From Nostoc sp. WHI (GTDB lineage: Bacteria; Cyanobacteriota; Cyanobacteriia; Cyanobacteriales; Nostocaceae), in NCBI RefSeq assembly GCF_015714725.1, contig NZ_WBKM01000331.1, forward strand, positions 1 through 64,000: a stretch of 64,000 nt of DNA, given 5' to 3'. A program made the position numbers and the translations under genes. Each line of letters opens with the position of its first letter. Position 1 is the stretch's first letter. Shown piece after piece: positions 27,751 through 36,033 of the stretch. A model generated the notes under the pieces. That model ran no database searches. It was not told the DNA's origin and was given only the letters and a program-made list of their open reading frames with translations.

Positions 27751-30700
27751 TCAATCAACTGCCCCTAAGGTTCTCAGCGTCATAATCGTCGCTTCAGTTA
27801 AACCTGCAACTCCCTTAATCTTTATACGCTCGTAGAGTTTCTCAGCTTTTAGAATTTTTAAGCAATCACCTGTTCTAACATCCCAAAGTCTAATTGTCTC
27901 ATCTTCGCTACTGCTAACCAAAGTTTGATTATCCGGGCAAAAGACGACTGACCAGATGCAAGCTGTATGTCCTTGCAAAGTTTTAAGGCATTCATCAGTT
28001 CTGATATCCCATAACTTGACTGTATTGTCAACACTACTCGCTAGTATCCGGCTGTCTGGACTAAAGGCAACTGATTGTATCCAATTTGTATCTAACTGCA
28101 AAATTTTAATGCATTCACCAGTGCTAATACTCCATAATCTTAATGTTCGATCTGGACTTGCACTTACCAGCGTATCACCATCCCCAGCAAAGGCAATTGC
28201 GTAAACCCAGCTAGTATGCGCTTCTAACGTTCTGAGGCACTCACCAGTGCTGACATCCCATAACTTAACTGTATTGTCCCAAGCACCACTTGCTAGCATT
28301 GTCCCTCTGGGGCTAAAGGCAACTGACCAGACTGCATCATGATGTCCTTGGATAATTTTTAAGGTTTGACCTGTAAGGACATTCCACAACCTTATTGTTT
28401 GGTCTTCACTACCACTTGCTACCATACCACTATCAGGACTGAAGGCAACTGACCGGACAGCAGCACGATGTCCCTGGAAAGTTCTCACGCATTTATTATT
28501 GCTAACACTCCATAGCTTTACCATTCCGTCTTTGCTACCACTGACTAAGTTATCGCCCTTTGGACTAAAGGCGACCGAAAATATCTGATTGGAATGGCCT
28601 GTCAAAGTTCTGAGACATTCACCAGTACTGATATTCCATAACCTTACCCTTTTGTCACAACTTCCACTTGCTAGTATCTGTCCATCCGGGCTAAAAGAGA
28701 CTGAGAGTACTTGATTCGTATATCCCTGGAAAGTTCTGAGGCATTGGCCTACGCTGACAGTCCATATCTTTGCCGTTTGGTCGTCGCTGCCACTAACTAG
28801 TATGTCACCCTTTGGGCTAAAAGCAACTGACCAAACCCAGCCCGTATGTCCTTGCAAAATTTTAATGCATTCACCACTGCTGACATCCCATAATCTTACT
28901 GTCTGATCATGACTGCCAGTTGCCAAAGTATTACCTTGTGAGTTGAAGGCAACTGAAAATATACGATGAGAATGTCCCTGGAAAATTCTGAGGCATTTAC
29001 CTGTGTTAATATCCCACAACCTAACTGTGTAATCATCACTGCCGCTCACCAATGTCTGACTGTCAAGACTAACACTGATTGACCGTATCCCATCATCATG
29101 TCCCTGGAAAGTTCTAAGGCATTCGCCAGTGCTGCTATCCCATAACCTGACAGTGTGGTCATCACTACCACTCATCAGCTTTTGACCATCTGAATTAAAA
29201 GTAACTGATAGTACCCAACTTGTATGTCCTTGAAAAATTCTTAAGCATTTACCAGTGCTGATACTCCATGTCCGAACTGTCTGGTCATCACTACCACTCG
29301 CTACCACATCACCATCAGGACTAAAAGCGACTGACCAAACCTCATTACTATGTTCCCTTAAGGTATGAAAGCATTGACCTGTACTGACATCCCATAGCAT
29401 CACAGTATAGTCAGTACTACCGCTAGCGAGAGTACTACTATCAGGACTAAAAGCAAGCGACACGACCCAGTTAGTGTGACCCTTATATATTCTAAGTTGT
29501 TTCCAATCCGAAACTTGGTACAAGTGAATCTCACCATTGGTATCACCCATAGCCAAGAGTTTACCATCAGGGCTAAAGGCTACCGATAAAATACCACCGA
29601 AGATGTCAGCAAAAACAGACCTGTCGAAATTGGCGTTTTGGAAATTTACATCGTGCAATTCTACATTCCGCAGATCTACTTGCCAAACAGTCAGAGAAGA
29701 AAAATCATAGCCGCTGAGGTCAGTTCCCAGATGACAAAGCAGATTCAGGACATTCCCAGCCGTATAACTTTGTTCTAAGGGTGATGTTTCTCGTAGATTT
29801 GCCAAAATTTTGGTTAGGTGATTTTCCAGATTTTTTTTGCTTCTAAAAACACCAAGCGACCCATCTATAACTGGTTGAACAATCAGGCGAATTTGAATAT
29901 CCCTCACGTAGTCTTTCGCCATTGCCTTCATCAAAGCATGACACCTGAACAAATCAATATGATGATTAGCAATTTCTTGACAAACTTGATCTATAAATCG
30001 CTGAGTCATGTACTCCATCACTACAGCTTGTAGCGTGAATAGTCCTTCACTTTTCTCAATTAGCGATCGCCTCACCAGAGACTCTAAAGACTCCAACAAT
30101 CTTTGTGGTGGTATTTGTGATACAATATCGTCCCGTATTTCTGATAGGGAAACTGGCTCCCGATTAATGGCTAGCCAGTACATTGCATCCTTTTCTAAAT
30201 CTGACAAACGCAAAAACTGCTGCTCTAAAAGCTCATGAATATCACCAAAAACAGTTGTTTCTTGTTGTAAAAATTCATCAATTTTACCACAAAATACATC
30301 TTGAATAGTGGTGGCAACTACCTTTAAAGCTAAGGCATTACCTGCATAGCGCTCTACTAGTTTGCTGGATTCTGACTCAGAAGCAGAGACTCCCTTGACT
30401 TTCAAAATTTCTTGCCCATCCGCCGCCTGCAAACCACCGAGAAGAAGTGAACGTACACATAATGTTTCTCCTTCTAATGCTGCTACTTCTTTAGGTTTTT
30501 CTCGACCTGTCAGCAGTAAGCAGCTTTGGTGAGTTACTTCTCCCACTCGTTTGAGCAGATCCCCATAACCTTCATATCCTTCTCGGTAAAGTCCGGCTCG
30601 ACTACCACTTTGCAGAATTGACTCTATATTATCTAGTATCAGCAGACACCTATACTGGCGCAGAAAATCAATCAGTCGGGATATTCTTTCGCCTACACTT

Positions 30701-31269
30701 TCTGGTAAAGAAGCTTCTGTTTCTTGCTCATCGGATAAGAACTGGATCAAGCTAGCTAAAATATTTTTGATGGGCGGAGCTTCTCGCAGCGATCGCCATA
30801 TGATATATTCAAAATTATCTTTAATACGCTCTGTCAGCTTTATAACCAGAGCCGATTTACCAATTCCTCCCATTCCCAACACTGCTACTAACCTACACCG
30901 ATCCTCAAGGAGCAACTGTTCCAATGTGGCTGTTTCTTCTGTGCGCCCATAAAAAACTGATACATTAGTTGCTTCTCCCCAATCTTGGTGTTGAGCTTGG
31001 TCAGAATTGGTGTAGCAATCTTTATCCAGCTTTATATTAAAAGCTTGGAAGAAAAGCTCAATTGTTCGTTTGTCAACTCCGTCTTCGCGAGACAGCACCT
31101 TAGAAATTGTCGCCGTGTTGATTCCAATCCGCTCACTTAAATCTTCAAAGGTATACCTGTTTCCATAATTTTCGTTTGATTCGGCAGCCAGTCTAGCAGA
31201 CTGAAGTTTTTGTAATCCTTCTGGAGTCAGAATAAGCCCACGTTTGCGCTTCTGCTTTGTAAGTTTCAT
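27751..31269 (-). CDS. STAND protein: HTH, NB-ARC ATPase, 14 WD40 repeats
   Basis: The 1172-aa protein starts with a basic patch and an XRE-like helix-turn-helix (about 38-80, FEDLSERIGINTATISKVL). The NB-ARC ATPase follows with FYGRTEE, Walker A GMGGIGKSALV near 133-143 and LLILDNIES as Walker B. A helical stretch and a short pentapeptide-like run (VDLRNVELHDVNFQNANF) lead into fourteen WD40 repeats (from about 560), each with xVxSVAFSPDG and GSxDxTVRLWD-like ends: enough for two seven-bladed propellers. Such proteins are ATP switches with a ligand- or protein-sensing propeller. DNA binding by the HTH suggests a regulator; no effector enzyme domain is seen. Confidence 0.92.
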   Translation of the reverse strand: MKLTKQKRKRGLILTPEGLQKLQSARLAAESNENYGNRYTFEDLSERIGINTATISKVLSREDGVDKRTIELFFQAFNIKLDKDCYTNSDQAQHQDWGEATNVSVFYGRTEETATLEQLLLEDRCRLVAVLGMGGIGKSALVIKLTERIKDNFEYIIWRSLREAPPIKNILASLIQFLSDEQETEASLPESVGERISRLIDFLRQYRCLLILDNIESILQSGSRAGLYREGYEGYGDLLKRVGEVTHQSCLLLTGREKPKEVAALEGETLCVRSLLLGGLQAADGQEILKVKGVSASESESSKLVERYAGNALALKVVATTIQDVFCGKIDEFLQQETTVFGDIHELLEQQFLRLSDLEKDAMYWLAINREPVSLSEIRDDIVSQIPPQRLLESLESLVRRSLIEKSEGLFTLQAVVMEYMTQRFIDQVCQEIANHHIDLFRCHALMKAMAKDYVRDIQIRLIVQPVIDGSLGVFRSKKNLENHLTKILANLRETSPLEQSYTAGNVLNLLCHLGTDLSGYDFSSLTVWQVDLRNVELHDVNFQNANFDRSVFADIFGGILSVAFSPDGKLLAMGDTNGEIHLYQVSDWKQLRIYKGHTNWVVSLAFSPDSSTLASGSTDYTVMLWDVSTGQCFHTLREHSNEVWSVAFSPDGDVVASGSDDQTVRTWSISTGKCLRIFQGHTSWVLSVTFNSDGQKLMSGSDDHTVRLWDSSTGECLRTFQGHDDGIRSISVSLDSQTLVSGSDDYTVRLWDINTGKCLRIFQGHSHRIFSVAFNSQGNTLATGSHDQTVRLWDVSSGECIKILQGHTGWVWSVAFSPKGDILVSGSDDQTAKIWTVSVGQCLRTFQGYTNQVLSVSFSPDGQILASGSCDKRVRLWNISTGECLRTLTGHSNQIFSVAFSPKGDNLVSGSKDGMVKLWSVSNNKCVRTFQGHRAAVRSVAFSPDSGMVASGSEDQTIRLWNVLTGQTLKIIQGHHDAVWSVAFSPRGTMLASGAWDNTVKLWDVSTGECLRTLEAHTSWVYAIAFAGDGDTLVSASPDRTLRLWSISTGECIKILQLDTNWIQSVAFSPDSRILASSVDNTVKLWDIRTDECLKTLQGHTACIWSVVFCPDNQTLVSSSEDETIRLWDVRTGDCLKILKAEKLYERIKIKGVAGLTEATIMTLRTLGAVD

Positions 31270-32082
31270 TCAATCCCCAATCTTGGTAGCTATAAAATAA
31301 CTGGCTTGGTTTTGTGATTAATTTACCTACATTTTGCACCAAAGCACCGAACTACTGAAGTCGCAACGACACAACCGAAATCCGCCTGCGCGAACTGACG
31401 GAAAATCAAGGGTTTGGTAGTCTGCGGATGCACGCTACCAAACCTTACGGGACGCCACGCAAACGGAAACTTACTCCGCATCTGTGTTCGGGTAGCCACG
31501 ATTAAAATCGTTACTTTGGTGCAACATGTGATTTTAGTTACTCTGGAGCAAACTATTTTGGAACTATAGTTTGTTACTTATTTTTTACTGCAACGAAAGA
31601 TATTTAATATAAGAGCAGCAGACGTCTACAAGTATGAATATATCACAAAAAGTCCTTGCGGACTTAAAGACAATATCCGTAAATGAAATTCTCAAGCGAA
31701 GATAATATGTACCCCAGAAAGTAAAAGCTCCAGCAGATACAGTCAGATTAAATGCACATAGCTGGTATATTGAAAAAATCGCTGTTCACTTCAACTGGAC
31801 TCCACAAACAGTGAACAGCAATATTTTGGCTGCATTTGCTCGGATAATTTCCTGATTCTCTTAGCTATTTTCCATAAACTCTGTTAGTGATTGAATCTAT
31901 ATACATAACTACAATTTATAGTTGGTTTCCAAAAATACTTTTATAGCATTTCCTAGTCTACTGAGGTATGTTAGCAACAATGAGTAAGCCAGCTTCGGAT
32001 ATCTTTTAAAGACAGTGTTTAATAGGAAGTTTACCTTTCACTCGTTTGCCTTTGGGCGCAGGAGTAAATACTCGTAGTAAAC
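31270..32082. other. Intergenic region with IS630 scrap and repeats
   Basis: 31370-31500 holds GC-richer Nostoc repeats, including a TTTGGTAG/CTACCAAA hairpin. On the plus strand, 31706-31855 is an IS630-like scrap. On the minus strand, 31998-32080 reads TPAPKGKRVKGKLPIKH and resembles the DDE part of IS630 transposases cut off from the relic at 32174-32653. Confidence 0.5.
31706..31855 (+). pseudogene. IS630-type transposase scrap (helix-turn-helix)
   Basis: The 49-codon stretch contains ADTVRLNAHSWYIEKIAVHF followed by NWTPQTV, the helix-turn-helix signature of a common cyanobacterial IS630 subgroup. It has no start and ends soon after, so only this fragment of the insertion sequence is left. 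Its strand and subgroup differ from the relic at 32174. Confidence 0.6.
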
Positions 32083-32173
32083 AGGACTTACGCAAACAAT
32101 AGCCGAAACCCTAATTTTCAAGTAGGGGCAATTCATGAGTTGCCCCTACAGAGTGTAGTTTTGCGTAAGTCCT
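32083..32173. mobile_element. MITE-like element, ACTTACGCA family, inside an IS630 relic
   Basis: It is 91 bp with AGGACTTACGCAAA and TTTGCGTAAGTCCT ends, nearly identical to 27364-27454. Transposase-like coding sequence lies on both sides of it. Confidence 0.85.
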
Positions 32174-32653
32174 ACTAAAGATAAATTTATACTAGACTCG
32201 TCGATAAATATAAGGTCTTGGGCGAGAATTCCTTGAGCAGTTTGCCAGAATTCTACCCTTAGGGATTGAACTCGTTCACTCTCTTTTTCGGTAGAATGTA
32301 GTCTTTTTTTTGAGATTCAGGTTTAGCTTTTTCAGCATTCTATCTAGGGTTGAGCGACCAATCAAAACTCCGGTTTGTTGTTCTAAAAGTATACAAAGTT
32401 CATTCAAGGTTGCATCATTATGATCCGATACAATCGAAGACAAAACGTTTAATTGTTCCTGCGAGAGCTTTGTTGGCGTTTGTTGTATGCGAACCTTGGG
32501 AGCAATATTTCCAGTCTCTCGATATTGTTTCAGCAATTTTTCCACAAAACTCAAGGTTACTCGAAATCGTTCTGCTAGCTGACGCTGAGATATTTTGTCC
32601 TTAACGTAGGTATCGATTATTTTTTGTCGTAAGTCGAGCGAGTATGCCTTCAT
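32174..32653 (-). pseudogene. IS630-family transposase, frameshifted and interrupted
   Basis: The first 125 codons (from 32653) encode the N-terminal DNA-binding half: YSLDLRQKIIDTYVKDKISQ, QLAERFRVTLSFVEKLLKQY and LLEQQTGVLIGRSTLDRML. After FYRKRE the frame stops, but the next frame continues EFWQTAQGILAQDLIFIDES, with FIDES as the first catalytic Asp region of the DDE domain. This can be a programmed frameshift, as in other IS630 members, or decay. The coding sequence ends at the MITE at 32173. No complete DDE triad remains, so it is not active. Confidence 0.8.
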
Positions 32654-32789
32654 TGCTAGTTAAGTAAAATGATAACTGTAAATATTTTTGTTCATTTACT
32701 TATCTCTGCTGGTTAGAGTATTTTAAATTTAGAAGTATCATAAGCTGCCAACATTTTAATGATCGCTCCTTGAAGAAAAAGTTTTTGAC

Positions 32790-33821
32790 TTACTGATTAA
32801 TCTCCTCGCTTACCTGCGGAATATAAGGTATATTTTTAGAAACAATTGTAATCATCTCTTCAGCATTATTTAGTATCGTGTTGCAAATCAAATCCAAAGG
32901 TAAGTCATTTGGATCATTTCCAAAAGGTTCCTCAATTTCTGAACCAATGTGTTCAATACTTAATAATGTAAAGTTCACAAAAGCTATGACTACACCTGTC
33001 CACCAAGTTAGATAAGTAACTATTTCAAGAGGCAATATTATGCAGTATATTCCGACTAGTAGTCTGAGTTTAATGGCGTATATTAAGGGAAGTGGAGTTT
33101 TCAAAATACGTTCACAGCCACCTAAAATGTTTAACAATTCATCTACTAATGTGTGTAATGTAGTGAGTTGGTAGATATTGAGACAATTGCGGTCATGCTG
33201 ATACTGTAGATAATCCCTAATCCAAAAGGCAATTTGTAATGGAGGATGTTTTGCATCTTTTAGCTTGAAATATTGGCTTTCTGACATCAATGACGCTAAC
33301 TGCTCATTCACTTTTTCTCCCCTGAGATGTATTTTCATGGCGAAAGCAAAAGCAACGATAAGACGAAGAATTGCCTCTTTGTCTCGTCTATCTTTGGGTG
33401 ATTGCTCTTTAATTACTACGTATATGTTTTGGATTAGGTTCCGAACCGTATTAACTAAAGCTCCCCAAAGCTTACGACCTTCCCAGAAGCGTTCATGAGC
33501 TGTATTTGTCCGAAAAACCAATAATAGCGTCAAGCCTATATTAAAACTTAGAACAGCATTAGTAACAACACGATTCCCTTGGGGAAATCCTATAGGCAAC
33601 CCAAAATGGTAAAGTAATGATACTAAGAAACCATAGATGCTAAAAAAGATAACCCAAGGAATGACAATTGGAATGATTGAACTTTCTAGTCGTAAAACAA
33701 CTTTAAGCCAATGCAGTTGTTCACCACTGTAGAGTTGATATTTACCTTTAAACGAATTCTTAACGCGACTAATAAACTTTTTACACTCATACAGTGCACC
33801 ACTATTCTTGGAACGTTTCAT
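32790..33821 (-). CDS. Bestrophin-family anion channel
   Basis: A 343-aa member of the bestrophin/UPF0187 family of anion channels. It shows the family core: a first membrane helix pair (SSIIPIVIPWVIFFSIYGFL, then VVTNAVLSFNIGLTLLLVFRTNTAHERFWEGRKLWG) and the C-terminal pair (GVVIAFVNFTLLSIEHIGSEIEEPFG, where the IGxEIExPFG motif is diagnostic). In photosynthetic organisms related channels pass bicarbonate. Its gene lies 170 bp downstream of a carbonic anhydrase gene in the same direction, which supports a role in inorganic-carbon movement. No ribosome site is evident before the ATG. Confidence 0.9.
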   Translation of the reverse strand: MKRSKNSGALYECKKFISRVKNSFKGKYQLYSGEQLHWLKVVLRLESSIIPIVIPWVIFFSIYGFLVSLLYHFGLPIGFPQGNRVVTNAVLSFNIGLTLLLVFRTNTAHERFWEGRKLWGALVNTVRNLIQNIYVVIKEQSPKDRRDKEAILRLIVAFAFAMKIHLRGEKVNEQLASLMSESQYFKLKDAKHPPLQIAFWIRDYLQYQHDRNCLNIYQLTTLHTLVDELLNILGGCERILKTPLPLIYAIKLRLLVGIYCIILPLEIVTYLTWWTGVVIAFVNFTLLSIEHIGSEIEEPFGNDPNDLPLDLICNTILNNAEEMITIVSKNIPYIPQVSEEINQ

Positions 33822-33991
33822 GTGCTATGGCAATCCGATTTGATTTTGAACTTATCTGTGTAGGCAGGCAAGAGGTGGTCAGTGAGCTTGCCGTTGGCGC
33901 AGCCTCTCGTAGAGAAGTGCAAGAGAAAAGAATGCTCTTTGAGTTTTAGTTGTACGGAGTTTTTTCAAAAATCAAATCATAGTCCTATATA

Positions 33992-34666
33992 TTAGGCGTG
34001 TATATTAGTTAAAGGTAAAGGATTAGGTACAGGGGATAAATTTTCAATTGGCACGAACTGTCCTAGACTGGCGTTGTAAGCGAAAACTCTTCCTATTTCA
34101 ATTTCATACACCCAAGCATGTAGGTACAGTTCACCTGCTCGAAGTTTGGAGCGAATGACTGGATAGGTCTCTAAGTTTTGGATTTGAGTCAGAATGTTTT
34201 CTTCAATTGTGACCCTTAGAAGAGACTCACCAGAACAGTCTTTGTAGTTATCCTCCACAAGGCGACGGGTCGCCTGTCCATGATGTTTTAGCCAATCGTA
34301 GACTAAAGGCATCTGTTCAGAGAGTTTGCCTAGCTGTAACAATCCTTTCATCGCTCCACAATCGGAATGACCGCAAATAATGATATCTTTGACCTTCAAA
34401 GCCTGAACTGCATATTCAATGGCAGCGCCCTCGCTACTTTGAGTTATTCCATACGGTGGAATTATATTGCCAATATTACGAAGGATAAATAGCTCTCCTG
34501 GCTGGGTTTGAGTTAGCAGATTAGGATCAATTCGAGAATCACAGCACGAGATGAAGAGTACTTCAGGAGCTTGGTAATGAGAAAGTCGCTGAAACAACTC
34601 CTGATGTGTGCAGAAGTAGTTTTGACGGAATTCTCTTAAACCTTTAATTAATCCCTTGATTGACAT
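33992..34666 (-). CDS. Beta-class carbonic anhydrase
   Basis: The 224-aa enzyme interconverts CO2 and bicarbonate. Zinc-site motifs are complete: SCCDSRIDP (Cys and the Asp-Arg dyad, residues about 41-47) and CGHSDCGAMKGL (His and Cys, about 98-104). IRNIGNIIPPYG is the usual substrate loop. There is no signal peptide. AAAGGATGG precedes the ATG. It is upstream of the bestrophin gene in the same direction, probably an operon. It is shorter than the carboxysomal CcaA and lacks its C-terminal extension. Confidence 0.93.
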   Translation of the reverse strand: MSIKGLIKGLREFRQNYFCTHQELFQRLSHYQAPEVLFISCCDSRIDPNLLTQTQPGELFILRNIGNIIPPYGITQSSEGAAIEYAVQALKVKDIIICGHSDCGAMKGLLQLGKLSEQMPLVYDWLKHHGQATRRLVEDNYKDCSGESLLRVTIEENILTQIQNLETYPVIRSKLRAGELYLHAWVYEIEIGRVFAYNASLGQFVPIENLSPVPNPLPLTNIHA

Positions 34667-34985
34667 AGAGCCATCCTTTAGTTATTAACGAGTGTTGAAA
34701 AACAAAATTCATGTGAATAGAAATAATTATTAGAATTCAAATCTATTCATTTATGTTTCGGTAATTAGCAATACATGAGAGCGACACACGATTTAAATAT
34801 TGGAAAATTCAATATTTAAATCGTGTGGTTTTTTGGCAACTAAAAATGATGTAATATGCCTTCCAGAATAATGTCACAACCATGAACTGAGTGAAACCAT
34901 ACAAACATATCAGTAAATAAAATAATGCTAAGGCATTTAGCATTATTTAGATATGAACTCCGGTCAAGATAAAGTGGTTCCAATA
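34667..34985. other. Intergenic region with a strong hairpin
   Basis: No gene is seen. A perfect 18-bp hairpin at 34785-34827 is the only clear structure; short repeats of TTTAGCATTATT-type sequence precede the EthD relic. Confidence 0.5.
34785..34827 (+). terminator. Perfect 18-bp hairpin with following T-run
   Basis: CACACGATTTAAATATTG (34785-34802) and its complement (34810-34827) are followed by TTTTTT on the plus strand. There is no plus-strand gene before it; for the minus strand it stands past the EthD relic. Confidence 0.65.
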
Positions 34986-35370
34986 TCAGACGACAACCCT
35001 CGATTTATCGTTGCCAAGCATAAGATTGAGTATGTTGTCCTGTGTTTGATTGGTTGCACCCAGGTTTGCGATAAGTTCCGCTACTGTGGAAGTTCTTTGT
35101 CCAGCTAGGGTTAACTTACCGTTATCGACAAAAGTGTAAGTACCCTCTTCTAAAAAACTAGCAAATTGCTTTATATACTTACCCTGATCTTTCATTACAG
35201 AAGCATACGGTTCTGAATTAAAGAAAGTTTCCATGTCTATCTTATTTTTAAAGGCAATTTCAAATATAGCTATAGAATGTTTGCCAATCTATTTCTTCTC
35301 GCTTTTTAAGAAGTATATATAATACTGTTGTCCCATCTTTGTCATGTGCTGAGTAATTGACCTTTGCCAT
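34986..35370 (-). pseudogene. EthD-domain protein with a large internal deletion
   Basis: An ATG at 35370 with TAGGAG upstream starts MAKVNYSAHDKDGTTVLYIL, the N terminus of the EthD family found in the two large neighbours. After about 36 residues the frame ends, and another frame continues with FEIAFKNKIDMETFFNSEPY up to LAGQRTSTVAELIANLGATN, which matches the C-terminal part of the second EthD domain in those neighbours. About two hundred residues are missing between the two parts, and the joint is near 35250-35265. It is the remains of a third paralogue. The promoter-side end and ribosome site are still intact. Confidence 0.8.
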
Positions 35371-36033
35371 AGTTAATCTCCTAGTAATATGAAGTTTTAC
35401 CTAAGAGGTTGTTTGAAAAGTGTCGGCTTGAGCCTTAAATGCAACTCAGAGAAGTGCTACCAAGTCCCATAACCCTGATTCTCTCGTTTCAACTTTTCGG
35501 TAGCCAGGGTAGTCAAACATACGTTGGATGAATTTTCAAACATCCTCTAAATGAGAGGTGCAATATTGCTGTTAAATTGCTATCGCATAGTTCTTTTGTT
35601 AAAGCCGCAGACTCATAACACCACCTCCAGTTACCTACACTTTCGTCAGATAAATTCATTCGAGCAGAAGTATTCAATCCCAAAATATCTTGTAAAGGAA
35701 TAATCGCCTGATTAGTGACAGAACTATGTGCTAACTGGATTAAATCTGAAAAAAATCTGAAAAGATGAATAACGATTAGCTTATTTTCTTAAAAGAGGAA
35801 GGAAAAACTTGGCATTGCTGAATTTAAGTATGAATCATTCCCAACTATTGCACAAAAGTGCGAAAACTTAATCTTTTCTCTCTGCGTGAGATTTTCATAC
35901 TTTTATTCAGCAATGCTATAAAGTCTTGAGAAACTTCAAGAGCCTTCAGACTTTTTTCGCTATACCTCTGAAAGAAGCAATCAAACTATCTTTATATGGC
36001 TCCTTCTAGCAGTTAGATCACATTTGCTACGGT
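35371..36033. other. Intergenic region with a MITE, an inverted repeat and a VOC-gene tail
   Basis: It holds the element at 35404-35548, an inverted repeat with GCATTGCTGAAT arms (35814 and 35917), and a segment (35890-36033) very like the 3' end and downstream region of the GlcG-VOC gene at 43380-43560. Confidence 0.6.
35404..35548. mobile_element. MITE-like element, GAGGATGTTTGAAAAGT family
   Basis: Ends AGAGGTTGTTTGAAAAGT and TTTTCAAACATCCTCT, about 145 bp apart, matching the copy at 12187-12334. It lies just upstream of the EthD relic's start codon, possibly within its promoter. Confidence 0.7.
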
